DNA of 64,000 nucleotides from Hibiscus mutabilis (Eukaryota > Streptophyta > Magnoliopsida > Malvales > Malvaceae): the NCBI GenBank assembly GCA_019671005.1, contig CM033726.1, positions 19,527,608 through 19,591,607 of the forward strand. Direction: 5' to 3'. Positions within the stretch are counted from its first letter, which is position 1; the number at the start of each line of letters is the position of its first letter. Shown here one piece after another: positions 23,001 through 34,905 of the stretch. The notes beneath the pieces are model-generated. The model was not told the DNA's origin. It saw only the letters and a program-made list of their open reading frames with translations, and ran no database searches. The translations under genes were made by a program, and so were the position numbers.

Positions 23001-24088
23001 TTCATCATGAAATCATAAAATTCCAAAAGCCCCAAACTTTTTCCATAAACCATAATTTCTTCTCATGCAAAATTATCATCAATCAAGCATGTTTTCCATG
23101 AATTATCTACACCAAAAGATAGAGCTTGAAGAGTAGAACAATTTTGTAGTTGAAGAGATTACCTGAAAATCGAGTTTTGGGGCTTGAATCGAGCTTGGAA
23201 AATTTCTCCCCTTTTTCCTCTAATTTTCGAAATTTATAAGATGAAGAAGACTTCATCTTTTGCCACTTGTAAATATAAATGAATTTTAAATTCATTTAAA
23301 TAGTGAAATTACTAAAATGCCCTTTTAATCCAATGGTTGAGATTGATCATATCATCTATCAAGGGCCAAGATTAAATCTTCCATTTCCTTCTTCCAAAAA
23401 TGCCCTTGTAACTTTTTAAATATTTCAAAAATGCCATCCATGGCAAATGACCAATTTGCCCTCCAACTAAACTTTATTTACTAGTTTACTTCAAAAATGC
23501 ATTCCATTACAAATCCAACTAAAATAGTTCATTCCCAACCAGTCACTATTCCTTAAATATTATTTACTGCGATTTTACCTTTTTCGAACTATTGGATTTA
23601 TTTAAAAAATTCCATATTTCCATATTTGGGAAATAAACTCTATTATCTCATAAAAACTTCATTTCCGAGAACTTAAACTAAATTTTCCTAACTCAATCTA
23701 CTATTCCATAATTATCGAAAATCTCCATAGAATAAAATTTCTCTTAGAAATCTTTTATCGATAATCCATTCAAATATTCTTTACTTTTACTGAGTCCAAA
23801 ATATCGATTAGAAAAACTTTATGGGACATTCCCGGAGGTTACCCATCCTAGTATTTCCCTGGCCTGAATAATTTTATTCGATCCAAATTCGATACCTTCT
23901 ACTGTATCTTAATTCTCAAAACCGATATCAAGGTTCTTATTACGATCAAATTTACCCTTATGCTGAATAAAATCACTTATTGGGGAAATTTACACTTTAG
24001 TCCCCAAACATTTCCAAACTTTATACTTTTAACCCCAAAACTTTCAAAATTTACATTTCGATCACTGGCCAAAATTTGGGATATTACA
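20073..24088 (-). repeat. 5' LTR of A1 (about 4.0 kb)
   Basis: On the - strand it starts TGTAATATCCCAAATTTTGG at 24088 and ends GGGTGTTACA at 20073, next to the PBS. It is low-complexity and AT-rich, with an ATCATGTATC-rich part (20740-21110) and a short tandem repeat. The other LTR lies outside the window, so the boundaries rest on the TG/CA ends and the PBS alone. Chance ORFs inside are not genes. Confidence 0.75.
20822..20965. repeat. 48-bp tandem repeat, three copies, in A1 LTR
   Basis: CTCTATCATGG/CTCTACCATGG starts at 20822, 20870 and 20918, followed each time by ACATGCTTTC/TCATGCTTTC and a TCATTT-type tail. Confidence 0.8.
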
Positions 24089-25675
24089 AACACATGCGAT
24101 TCAAAGCATGTGTTAGTATCATTCTAACATAGGCGCATATTCGGAATAAAATTCCTAAAAATCCTTTCGATATTAATTCGATACTAATTCTATTTCATAA
24201 CGTCAATGTTAACCTCAATACTTCAAAACAATATTTCAAACCTATTACTATTCATATCCATCACTAATTCACAATACATTCTCAAATCTCATAATTTAAC
24301 CATAAAATGAATTCTAAAAAGAGTTCATCTCAATATTTCCAAATTATTCAAAATGGTCTATTGCCATTGAACTTCAAATTCAATCACTTAATTACATAAT
24401 CAAGTATTCCAACAATACATTAAAGCTTTATACATTAACTTCTAATCAATTTCCATTTCAATCTCATATTTCCCTTAGTATGCTATTTGGCCCTCAACAC
24501 TTTGCAAACTTCCAAATAGGTCCAAACAACATTTTAAACCTTGTAGAATCATTCTTACATCATTTCTAGCCTTAGGGAAAATTTCCATAATTTTCTCCCT
24601 AAAGGTCGAATATGAAGGGTGATTATTCTCAACATTTCCAACTTGATTCAAGCATGAATTTAGCTTCTAAACAACATGTCCAAGCTTCTACAATCATTTC
24701 TATATCAAAATCAATCCAAATTCAATTTCATATCAAAACCCTAACTTTAACCAAATTGAGATTTAATCATTTTCAAGTGTTTCCAATCATCATACAAGCT
24801 TGGACATGATTCTACAACATCAACTTCATCAAAATATAATCTTAAATCATCAAAATTGAACATACCCTTCATCTATTTTATTCATAAAACTAAGGATTCA
24901 ATCATGGAAAGCATGAATAATTGGTACCAAATGATAGAGAATTTCATTTAGATCAATTCGCTGTTTCATGCTTTCATCCAAATTCTAACTAAATTGACTT
25001 GAAAAATCAAAAAGAACTTGTCCATACCTTAGAAGAAACTCAAGAAATAAGAAGAAAAATGGAGAAATTTCATAAAATTTCAATTGTTTTTAATTTAGGA
25101 CATTTGTCATGTATTTATAAAATTCAATTTAAAATTTATTTTATGGCAAAATGACCATTTTGTCCTTTTAATCCAATGCCTCTTATTTTTCCACATAACA
25201 ATCTACTCATCCAAGGGTCAAAAATAAACCAAGAAGTTAGTGATTACCAACTTTGCCCTTGTAAATTTCCAAAATTACAATCTTGCCATTTTTCATCCAA
25301 TGGCTCATATTTAACATGGAAAATCTACTTTAATCCAATGGTCTATGTTGAATCCTACCATTTTAAGACATGGAAATGTCATTTTTAACCTTGCTTTATC
25401 ATTCTTCAAAATATCTTAATTATTCGATTCAATTCGATCATCCGAATATTTTTCTAAACTTTCTCACTTTATAGCCAATAATACAAACTCCGTACGAAAA
25501 ATCTGGGTAACACGAAAACATCATTCTTGGGGGTAAACTATTCATTTACGGGACTAAAATACATAACTTTTGAAAATTACAATTTAGTCCCTAAAATTTT
25601 TCTAAGTTTATACTTTAGTCATCAAACTTTCATTTTTTTCATTTTGGTCACTACCCAAAATTTTGAGGTATTACA
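24089..25675 (-). repeat. A2: LTR fragment of another - strand Ty3/gypsy element
   Basis: On the - strand it begins TGTAATACCTCAAAATTTTG at 25675, resembling the A1 LTR start, followed by the same style of 'TTTAGTCCC' phrases (25540-25620). Its inner end is cut by the A1 LTR at 24088. The rest should lie left of the window. Its exact CA-type end next to CGGTA inside C's LTR argues that A2 inserted into C. No coding part is visible. Confidence 0.6.
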
Positions 25676-25998
25676 CGGTAGGTCCCGTATAAATACGACC
25701 CTATTACTCTTAACTGATTTACCAAACTTCACTAAGCCGTATCGATACAGCCATAAGGCGTAGCAGTATGAGGTTAGTTGATTCTGTTAAAAGTGATTAA
25801 AAGGAACTCTTAGACTTTACAGATTGGTTTCGTAACAATGAAAGTTTAAAATTGGTCTAGAAAATTTTAAGACTAATTGTGTACCGATTCCTTAACGAAT
25901 CATAGGCTAATGAATAAAACACTGTAATGAACACCGAACCACCTTCTGGTAACACACTCCGATCCGGTTCTTTACCAAGCCGAGAAAGAGGTGTTACA
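25676..25998 (+). repeat. 3' end of the 5' LTR of C
   Basis: It aligns along its length with the inverted 3' LTR piece at 34536-34532 plus 61358-61664. Shared phrases include CGGTAGGTCCCGTAT, CTATTACTCTTAAC or AATTACTCTTAAC, and CCGATCCGGTTCT. It ends GTGTTACA four bases before the PBS. The first 2.5 kb of the LTR is missing because A2 ends at 25675. Confidence 0.85.
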
Positions 25999-26002
25999 TT
26001 TG

Positions 26003-26018
26003 TGGTATCAGAGCTAGA
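26003..26018 (+). promoter_or_regulatory. Primer binding site of C, tRNA-iMet type
   Basis: TGGTATCAGAGCTAGA, one mismatch in the first 14 bases to the complement of plant initiator tRNA-Met, four bases from the LTR end. Confidence 0.9.
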
Positions 26019-26136
26019 GTTTAGTCGATTCTAGGACTAAACTTTTGTCTATTGTATTGTTATTATTGCATTATGCCACCTAGGAGTTATTATTATATGG
26101 TGTGACTTGCCGACTAACCCGATCTCTTTCTTATAG

Positions 26137-27300
26137 ATGTCTGACTCTAACGAAGCTAGCATAGATGAGCATGTTACCGGCTCCTCTACCCATGGTGAAG
26201 AGTTTAGAGGTGGAGGCCCTCTACCATAATAGAACCCTCCGGCACAAGACCTTGAGCCCGAGGCAATGACTGCTCAGGTTGAATGTTATCGGAACATGGT
26301 TGACATGTTCAAACAATTTATGACTTCAATGAGAGCCAAACAGGTTGTGCAACCTACTGCACCGGTTATCCAATATGTTCGAGCCCCTATTGAAAAGATA
26401 TCGCAACATCGGGCTTATACCTTTACCGGTCAGGATGATGACAATCCTGAGATTACCGACTACTGGTTGGATAATACTCTGCAGATATTGAATAAGCAGC
26501 TACAATGTTCGGATGAACACAAGCTAGAGTGTGCCCTCGCGTTGCTGGCCGACGAGGCACTTCAATGGTGGGAGACTACTATTCTCACGGCCCTTGAAGA
26601 AGCTATAACTTGGGAATTCTTCCTCTGAGAATTCTGTAAGAAATATATAAGTGAGTATTACCTCGCAGAGAGGCGTAGCATCTTCCTCCATCTCAAACAA
26701 GGTGGACGACCTATAGAGCAGTATATCCATGACTTTGCAAGTAATGTTGATACGGAGCTGAATATATCAAAAAGAAGGAAGAGACGTGCAAAATGTTTAT
26801 TGTTGGGCTCAGTGACGAGCTGTACCCTATGTTCACAGCACTGGGCATTACTAACTTTCAGGACCTGGTGAATCGGGTCAAGGCCACCGAAGCTGCTCAA
26901 AAAGCATAGAGGTTTGAAAGATCTAGCAGATTTGAGAAGAGGCAATATGATGATTCTCGTCCCTCAAAAAGCCTAACAAGAAAGGAAAATATTAGTCCGA
27001 ATCAGAATGTTTATCCTCAGCCTTCCCGATCTGGGAATATTGGTAGACCGCAGACAATAACTCAGTTGTTCACCAAGGCTACTTCAGTTGAGAGTACTAG
27101 AGGTTTGGGGTGAGCCGTACACATCCAGTATGCATCTATTGCCAGAACAAACATCCTACGGGACAATGTCCCAAGCAGTTCAGAGCTTGCTATTTCGATG
27201 GTGAACAAGGCCATTTTATCCAAGATTGTCCATTGAATACCAACAAGCCTGTTGCCATACCAACCGCTATAGCATCACCTGCTTAATCTTATCGAGGTAA
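26137..27300 (+). pseudogene. Gag of C
   Basis: Starts at the ATG at 26137 (MSDSNEASIDEH). A 120-residue open piece (26266-26628) holds the capsid start with a YTFTGQDDDNPEITDYWLDN-like motif and a W-W-E-T element. After a TGA come GGRPIEQYIHDFA-like capsid residues in another frame. Near 27137-27235 a nucleocapsid Cys/His region is seen (CIYCQNKHPTGQC, then CYFDGEQGHFIQDC, the second having lost one Cys). Multiple stops and shifts make it non-functional. Gag would package element RNA. Confidence 0.85.
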
Positions 27301-27329
27301 AGGATCAAAGTAGGGTTCTTCGGGAGCTG

Positions 27330-30300
27330 TGGGGAGACCCAGTGGTTCAGCTAAGGTGTCAAACAGACAAGATTCAAAGGCCCTTACTTAGATATACCAT
27401 GTGAGGTGCCGAAAAGAGAAGGATGATCCTGATATCATTGCAGGTACCGTTGAGTTGTACTTTCATACTATTTATGCATTGGTTAATTTTGGCTCCACAT
27501 ATTCTTTCATTAGTATGAAACTAGCTAAGAAACATAAGATGTCCTTTGAACCCGTAGTATCTAAGATCATTGTAACCAATCCATTGGGTGATTGTGTCAC
27601 CATAAGCCTTGTATGTAAGAATTGTCCCTTAATGATCTAAGGGATTCCTTTTTCAACCAACCTATTGGCATTATCGATCCATGAGTTCAATGGTATACTG
27701 GGACTGGATTGGCTCAGTGAACATCAAGCTTGGGTGGATTTCTCCAAGAAAGAGTTGTACCTCTGAGGCCTTGGCAAGGAGAGGGTCACCCTGATGAGTT
27801 TGAAGAACCCATCCTTGTATGCATTGACCTTGGAAACCAAGGATGAACCTCAGCTCCTCGATATCGATACTATTGTGAATTCCCTGATACCTTTCCTGAT
27901 GAACTTTCGGGTTTACCTCTAACCCAAGAGGTGGAATTCAACATCAAAGTGCAACCAAAAATAACCTCAATTTTCATCGCACCTTACCGTATGGCTGCAG
28001 TTGATCTTAACGAGTTAAAGGCTAAGATTCAAGATCTACTTGACAAGGGTTTTATATGACCGAGCTCTTTACCTTGGGGAGCTCCAGTCTTCTTCGTAAA
28101 GAAAAATGATGGATCTATGAGGCTGTGAATTGACTATCGACAATTGAACAAGGTGACCATCAAGAATAAGTATCCCCTACCGAGAATTGACGACATGTTC
28201 GATGAGCTTAAGGATACTGCTATGTTCTCCGAGATCTATCTAAGGTCAGGGTACTATCAAATGAGAGTTAAGAGTGTGATGTACCCAAAACTGCCTTTCG
28301 TACTAGGTCCGAGCATTATGAATTCTTAGTAATGCCATTTGGGCTAACCAATGCACCGACAACATTTATGGATTTGAGGAACCAGGTTTTTAGACCCTAT
28401 CTAGATAAATTTGTGGTGGTGTTCATCGATGACATATTGACCTATTCCAAGAATGCTGCGGAACATCGAAACTACCTTCAAATTGTGTTGCAGACCCTGC
28501 GGGAGAAGCAGTTGTTTGCCAAGTTGTCCAAGTGTGAGTTCTGGCTCACCAAAGTTGCCTTTCTTGGGAATATTGTATTGGCTTCAAGCATCCAAGTAGA
28601 TCTGAAGAAAATCCAAGCTATCCTAGATTGGAAACCACCGAACATTGGAGAAGTAAGAAGCTTCCTTGGTCTAGCTGGCTATTACAGGAGATTCGTGAAA
28701 GGATTTTCCATAATAGCAGCTCCATTGACAAAGTTATTAAGAAAAGACACTCATTTTGTTTTGACCGAGGAACAACAAAGAAGCTTTGATCAGCTAAAGC
28801 AAGTATTGAATCATACACTAGTCCTAACCCAACCCGAGTCTTGCAAAGACTACACAGTATATAGTGATGCAACTCATCTCGGGTTAGAATGTGTTCTTAT
28901 ACATGAGGGATTATCTCTACGGGGAGAAATGCTACCTCTTTACCGATCACAAGAGTCTCAAATACCTGTTAACTCAGAAGGAGTTGAATCTTCAGCAATG
29001 GAGATGGATGGAACTCCTCAAAGACTATGATCTTGTTATTAACTATCATCCGGGCAAGACCAACATTATAGCTGATGCACTCAGTCGCAAACTGCAGCCT
29101 GGTAATTACCAACATCGATCATTGAACCTTATATTGTCATAGTATCAAACTCATTGAATAATTGTTGTGTTGTAGCCCCTCGTGCTATCAATGCTCATTT
29201 TTTACTTCGAAAACATCGTTGCCTAGTAGTTGAACTTCAGGTTTAGTCCATCATCGTATCGAGAATTAAAGCTTTACAGGATCAAGATCTTCAATTACAG
29301 TCCCTTATTTCCAAACTGCAAAGTGGAGATGAATCTGACTTCAAAATTAATTCTGGAGGTCTTTTGTACTATCATGATCGGGTTTGTATACCCAACAATG
29401 AATCTCTCCATATCGATATACTAAAGAAAGCTCATTCAAGCTCTTTTTCTATACACCCAGGTTCGGTAAAGATGTACAAGGACCTCTGAGAACTGTACTG
29501 GTGGCCAGGCATGAAACAAGCCATAGTTAATTTAATGTTTAAGTGCTTCACGTGTTAGCGTATCAAGGTTGAGCATCGTGCACCTACTGGCCTATTGCAA
29601 CCTATCGATTTACTATAGTGAAAGTGGGAGAAAATCACCATAGACTTTGTCAGTGGCTTACCTTTGACTCCCGCTAAACATGATGTTGTGTGGGCCATTG
29701 TTGATCGTTTCACCAAGTCAGCACACTTCTTACCAATTAGAATAGACTACGGTCTTCTACAGCTAGATGACTTGTATATCAAGGAAGTTGTGAGACTCTA
29801 CGGATTACCAAAGCCTATCATCTCCGATCGAGGCCCATGTTTTGCTTCTCGATTCTGGAAATCATTTACAGGGTGCTCTAGGTGCCAGAGTTAACCTTAG
29901 AATTGCTTTTCACCATTAATCTGACGGCCAATCAGAAAGGGTAATCCAGGTAAATATTGAAAACTCCTTCCATCGAACCAATGAAAACAAGCATTGTTAC
30001 TGAAATCCTCCATTACAGATTTTGGAAGACATGCTTTGAGCATGTATCATCGACTTTGGTGAATCTTGGGAGAAATCCCTAGCTCTTATCGAGTTTGCCT
30101 ATAAAAAAAGTTAATAGCTTCTGTCAAAATGGCACCTTATGAGGCATTGTATGGCAGATGTTGCCGAACTCCACTGTGTTAGACTGAACTTGGAAAAGGC
30201 AAGATTTTGTGCCCTAATCTACTTTAGGAAACTGAAGAATGGGTTGCCATCATCCATGATCGCTTGAAGGCTGCCTTTGACCGACAAAAGGCCTATGCTG

Positions 30301-30604
30301 ACCTTAAACGAAGGAATATCCAATGCGAGGTTGGTGAAAAAGCCTTCCTCAAAGTATCACCGTGGAAGAAGATTCTGAGGTTTGGCAAGAAGGGGAAATT
30401 AAGTCCCCAATTTATTGGACCCTTTGAGATCATTGAGAAAGTTGGCCAGGTTGTATACCATTTGGCATTGCCCTCAAAATTAAGTAGGATCCATGATGTC
30501 TTTCATGTGTCCATGCTTCGTAAGTACCGATTCGACCCTTCACACATCATTGAACTAGAATCTATACAAATTTAACCGGATTTGACCTACGAGGAAGAAC
30601 CGGT
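27330..30604 (+). pseudogene. Protease, RT, RNase H and integrase of C
   Basis: Protease (27401-27760): the active-site word reads VNFGSTYSF, so the catalytic Asp is Asn; LGLDWLSEH follows. RT (about 27950-28720): APYRMAAVDL, NKVTIKNKYPLPRIDD, MPFGLTNAPTTF and an intact FIDDILTYS. RNase H (about 28850-29090): SDATHLGLECVL, then a jump to LYGEKCYLFTDHKSLKYL. About 35 residues holding the catalytic Glu helix are lost near 28905. Integrase (about 29410-30575): His and Cys finger remnants, IVDRFTKSAHFLP, SDRGPCFASRFW, and the C-terminal FIGPFEIIEKVG and HDVFHVSMLRKY. The chain breaks at 30604 in a Glu-Glu-Pro-Val motif and resumes, inverted, at 37197. Many stops occur. Confidence 0.9.
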
Positions 30605-30787
30605 AATATATATAATATTTAATATATAATAATTTTGATTAATTCGATTAATTAACCTGTTTCGAACCGAATTAACTGATAATCGAATTTCCAAAAAATT
30701 ATCTGTTAACCGAACCTACCTAAAATTAACCGAAAAAAATTCAGTTTGGTCGGTTAATTCGATTAAAACTGAATAATGTACACCTTT
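30605..30787 (-). mobile_element. MITE M1, first part (inverted)
   Basis: The reverse complement of this stretch matches 51133-51340 (start of M2), from the GGTGTACATTATT end through CGGTTCGAAAC to TATATTAAATATTATATA. Its other part is at 37198-37539. The outer end at 30787 borders ATTTACAA, the reverse of the TTGTAAAT duplication. Confidence 0.88.
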
Positions 30788-30795
30788 ATTTACAA
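30788..30795. repeat. 8-bp target duplication of the MITE, left copy (inverted)
   Basis: ATTTACAA, i.e. TTGTAAAT once the inversion is undone. It matches TTGTAGAT at 51671-51678 with one mismatch. Eight bases fits hAT-type transposition. Confidence 0.7.
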
Positions 30796-30800
30796 TGATA

Positions 30801-30816
30801 AGCAAAGAGGGGTAGT
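30801..30816 (+). promoter_or_regulatory. Polypurine tract of E (inverted copy)
   Basis: AGCAAAGAGGGGTAGT lies directly before TGTAATCAC. It is nearly the same as the B tract (3503-3518), which shows that E is an Ogre-type relative. Confidence 0.85.
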
Positions 30817-33800
30817 TGTAATCACTAATTTTATTTGGGGTGTTAACCCGTTTTTTTATTTTTTGAAATAATGGGATTTGATTCTTAGTATGTCCTTTTA
30901 TATTAGTTAATATGATTTATTAATGCAAAAAACCCAAAAATATTATTATTAATATACTATATTTATTATTAGTATTACTATTACTATATTATATATCACT
31001 ATGTATAAAAACCCGAAAATATTATAAGTATTATTTCTTTATTACTACAATCTATTTATAATTAAAAGCCCAAAAAACATTATTAGTATATTCGGTTAAT
31101 ATAATTACTATACTTATTGCTACTAAATGTTACTATTTGATGGTACTATATGATTTGGAAAAAAATATTATTTTTATTTTATATTATTGTTTCGGTCTAC
31201 TTTTTATTATATTATTCTATTATTATATTATTATATAATTATTATTATTATTATTAAACAAAAAAGCAAACAAAACATTCAAAAATAAAAAGCCCAATGT
31301 TTATTTTATGAACAGTCCATTTACACTATAAAACCCAAAATAAACTATTTTACATCGGCCCGTTTTAGCGCCTAAATGCCTAAAAAACCCTAAATCTGAT
31401 AATGACCAGAACCCTAACTACCCCTTTTGTCTGTGCAGTCAGCTCCCAGCTGTTAGATCTGCGATAGATCTAATGGCCCAAGATTAACGCTGGGAACCTT
31501 CCAGAGCCAGCACGTGTCCACGCGCAGCCTCTCAATTCCCCACGCGCTCGTGGAGCACACGTCCCGGCAGTTTCAGATCTCCACGCGCCCACGCGTCTGA
31601 CCCTTGGGCTACCACTGTCACCCTCCTCTACCGCGCATGCATCCGGCCAACCTTTGTCTCCCCCGTACGAGCATCACATACAACACCAACAAACACACAG
31701 ATCAACAGTAACAACAACAACGATAGAATAAAGCTTTCATTTTTGTTTTTACCCTTATAATCGGTTATATAAAACTGCAACCAATCACTTTGTAACCCTA
31801 ACGGGAATTATTCAAGAAAATCAATATAAAAGGCCTTTGAGGTATATCCTTTCTTTTTCTTCGGCATGCATGCTAAAAAGAAAAAAGAAAACAACACACA
31901 AAAAAATTGGGATTAGGGTTTGTTTTTACCTTCGGAGTACTGCCGCCGCCGTTCGAGTCTCTCTTACCCGGTTATAAGCCAAGGCCTTCGGGCCTTCATG
32001 ATGAACTGGTGGGGAGCCCGACGTCTCTTTCGTATCGGATTAAAATCAAGATTTCAAAGGGGGCTTAGGCTCAGTTTTTGTAGATCTAGGAGAAATGGGT
32101 TTTGTTTTTAAAAAACTGGATTCGGATTTAGGCCGGAGGTGAGGAGAGAAAAGTTTTGGGTGTTTTCGAGTGGTTGATCGTCGTCGGAGCATGGTGGCCG
32201 ACGACAGAGTTCGGTGGTGCACCCGCCAGAATCTAGAGGCTTAGGGGTGGGTTCCTCCTTGGCTTAGAGGATTTTCCAGAAACAGAGACATGTTTTTTTA
32301 AATTTTTTGCCCAAAATAGCCAATATATACCGGCCCTTATTTTTTTAAAGGTTTTATTGCGCTATAAACCCTTCGTGTCGCAGTATTCGCACGTAGAGGG
32401 GTCTCTGCAATTTTAAATTACTCCAGGGGTCCCCAAAGCTTTTCAAAAACTCGCAATTTTACCCCTAACCTCATTTAGATTAAGTTTTTCAAAATGATTT
32501 TATTTATGTCCAGTCCTTCCGTGTTTTCAAACTATTTTTCTATCCCTTCCGCATTTCAAAACCACCCCCACAGTCCCTGAACCTTTCATTTTCGTCCCTA
32601 TTTCAGATTTATTCCGATTTTAAGTTCTCTAATACCATATTTAATCCATAAAACTTCATTTTGGCTCTGATTTAATCCAAATCCAGTGGTGAAATTCCCC
32701 TTTCTTTAATTTATTTGGTTTTCCATTTTGGCCCCTGGCATCCATATTTAATTTCTGCCCTTGTACCTTATTTTCTCGTATTTCGGTCTTACATGCTTAG
32801 TTATTTAACTGTTTGCTTGGTGATGCATGTACTTTACCGGTTCGAGTTGATGTTTAGTTATATATTTAGGCGAGCATGTTAGTTATGTTGCGCGTGTAAT
32901 TTACATTTGTATATGCTATGTACTATTATACGTGTTATATGTATATATCCTACAAAAAAATATTCTATGGTTTTATAAAAAATATATATAATTTCTAAAA
33001 GTATAATAAAATAAAACTGTTTTTATATTATAAATTATATTATAAACTTTATTTATATATATATGTCATAGGTTTTCTCCTTTAAACTATATTTATAAAA
33101 GTTCTATCTATGTATATATAACATAATATATTTATATTACAAGTTTATGTATGTTATCCTTTTTGACTAAGTATGTATATATCATATGTGGTATGTATAT
33201 ATGTACGTATATTATATTCATGCGTAGTGTAGTATTTGTTTTTTGATGTTCGTTTTATTTTCGTTCGCTATTTTAGTGTTCTGATAGGTTAGGCCTTTTA
33301 GGATTAGTTCAGGATAATTTAATCTAATTAATTTAAATTATGTGCTCGGGTTATTGTGGCATAATTTTTAAATTAGTTAAATTAAATTTAGGAGTTTTAG
33401 AGTCGTAGTTGGATTTAAGGTTTGAATTAATTTAAATTTATCATTGGCTTATTGAGATAAATGTTAAATTCATTAAATTATTTGAACGTCTCTTAATTAC
33501 TTTTAGGGATAAAATCGATATTTGACTTAGATCACCTAATTTAAATCATAATTAATAAATTCAATTCGTTTTAAATAGAATCCTCGGCTTATTGGGGTTC
33601 TAGTTTAAAATTAATCGAATTAATTATTATGATTCAAGATAATCCATAAATTATTAGGATTTTTTTTAGTTTTTAGGAATTAATTAATTTAGTGTTAATA
33701 TTAGATTAACCTAATTAATAATTAGATCACTAATTGAACTTTCATAATTTAGGCCTTTTAAGTTAGAACTTTAATGGGCCTAGGCTTTAATTTCATCCAA

Positions 33801-34531
33801 TTCTTTGTCATACATTTTAATTGTCATTCATATGACTTTAATATTTTAATGGACATGCATATGGTTAATTAATTTAAAATATAAAAAGGAGGTATTTATT
33901 AATTCCGATATTTGTGTCGTAACAATCCTGGCTCATTGGATATTGACCAAATATTCGAATTAATTCTTATCGTCTAAAGGTAAATGAAATTCGAGATAAA
34001 ATTCTGACAAGTCATGACATCATTCTTAATTGCATGCATCATGCATAAAAGCTGGTGAACGAAGTTCGAAACATAAATTAACACGGCAGTCGGGCTTATT
34101 CGATGTCGATTTAATCTATGGTCTGAGGTATCGTCACCCTTATTAATTAAATGTTTAATTAATTCGAATTCACCAATTTGACAAAGCTTGTCTAATTAAA
34201 GTCTAAATTCAACCGCGAACAATTTAATTAAATTCAATTTAAATTTTGATAATTTCCATCAATTAAAAGCAACATATATTTTGGTACCGATTTCTAGGCG
34301 TGATGGGGGTGCTAATCCTTCCCCACATGTAACCAACTCCCGAACCATTTTTCGAGCGAATCTCTAGTTTTATGGTGTTCGGCCTATCTTAGTGGCTGGT
34401 GGCGACTCCAAGTTTTAATTTCAAAAATACGAAAAGAATTCCTCGTTTTTATTTTTTTTGAAAGAGAAAAAGCAAAAGAAAACTCGAATTAAGTTCCTTT
34501 TTAGTGATCTCAAAATTTGTTGGTCGCTACT
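30817..34531 (+). repeat. 3' LTR of E, now inverted (3715 bp)
   Basis: Starts TGTAATCACT and ends GTCGCTACT. It is the reverse complement of 57602-61352 with moderate divergence. It contains a GC-rich leader-like part (31380-32280), AT-rich tracts (30880-31260, 32930-33240), AATTAATT-rich DNA (33300-34260) and the conserved block at 34282-34410. A 63-codon ORF (31920-32111) recurs in the partner LTR in the same element orientation; I do not call it a gene. Confidence 0.92.
34282..34410 (+). promoter_or_regulatory. Conserved U5-side LTR block with PBS-like motif, copy in E 3' LTR
   Basis: Aligns with the block in B. It runs from TTGGTACCGATT through GGGGTGCTAATCCTTCCCC to GGTGGCGACTCC near 34398-34409, which carries the TGGCGACTC shared with the Ogre PBS. 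Confidence 0.65.
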
Positions 34532-34536
34532 GATAC
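34532..34536. repeat. Target duplication of E, inverted copy (GATAC = GTATC)
   Basis: Adjoins the E LTR end at 34531. It pairs with GTATC at 61353-61357. Confidence 0.85.
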
Positions 34537-34905
34537 GGGACCTACCGTATCCATACACTAAGTTTAATATTAGTATTCAAGGATCCCAGTAATATTTTAC
34601 CGTACCGGTGCGACCTATGTCGTTTCGGTACGCCCACTACGATAGTTAAAATGGTTAAGCCTGTACCAATACTGAGAATCGATACACGTAACCAACTAAT
34701 TCATTCTCCTTCAGGTTCAACACACCGTATCGGTACACTACCTAGTTGTATCGATACGATGTTACGCTGAAATTCCAGTGATCAAAATCCGTACCGATAC
34801 GCACTGTACAATATTGGTACACCCCTTTTGACCAGCATTGACTTGGTCCAAATATGCAAGACTGTACCGATACGCCATCACCCATATCGGTACGCCCTGG
34901 TCTGT
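34532..34905. repeat. Cluster of CGTATCGGTACG-like motifs in C LTR
   Basis: About ten imperfect copies in either orientation, e.g. CCGTACCGGTGCG (34598), TTTCGGTACGCC (34623), CCGTATCGGTACAC (34726), GTATCGATACGATG (34748), CCGTACCGATACGC (34789), TGTACCGATACGCC (34863) and ATATCGGTACGCC (34890). The core is close to a palindrome. Similar clusters are in the D LTRs (40334-40602, 48640-48920). Confidence 0.75.

Larger units (their letters stand above)
1..24088 (-). mobile_element. Element A1: chromovirus-like Ty3/gypsy element, 3' part outside the window, split by element B
   Basis: A - strand LTR retrotransposon. From its 5' end it has a 5' LTR (20073-24088), a tRNA-iMet primer site (20056-20067), a decayed gag/protease region, and a reverse transcriptase whose reading continues from 18568 straight to position 657 once B (658-18562) and one TSD copy are removed. 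Its 3' pol, PPT and 3' LTR lie left of the window. Clade (Tekay/Del-like) is inferred from the primer and the RT sequence style. The right LTR end meets the A2 LTR piece at 24088/24089, so AACAC (24089-24093) is the predicted target duplication. Confidence 0.8.

Noticed and set aside
24089..25675. Host intergenic DNA between A1 and C
   Set aside because: The end at 25675 has the same TGTAATA-type LTR start as A1 and precise contact with C's LTR; an LTR fragment fits better, though the inner part has no partner in the window.
31920..32111. 63-codon ORF repeated at 60056-60247 (opposite strand)
   Set aside because: Position mirrors E's LTR pair; recurrence is explained by LTR copying. Could be a leader ORF, but there is no independent support.
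30817..34531. Solo LTR
   Set aside because: It has a PPT on one side and, once the inversion is undone, shares the GTATC duplication with the LTR at 57602-61352.
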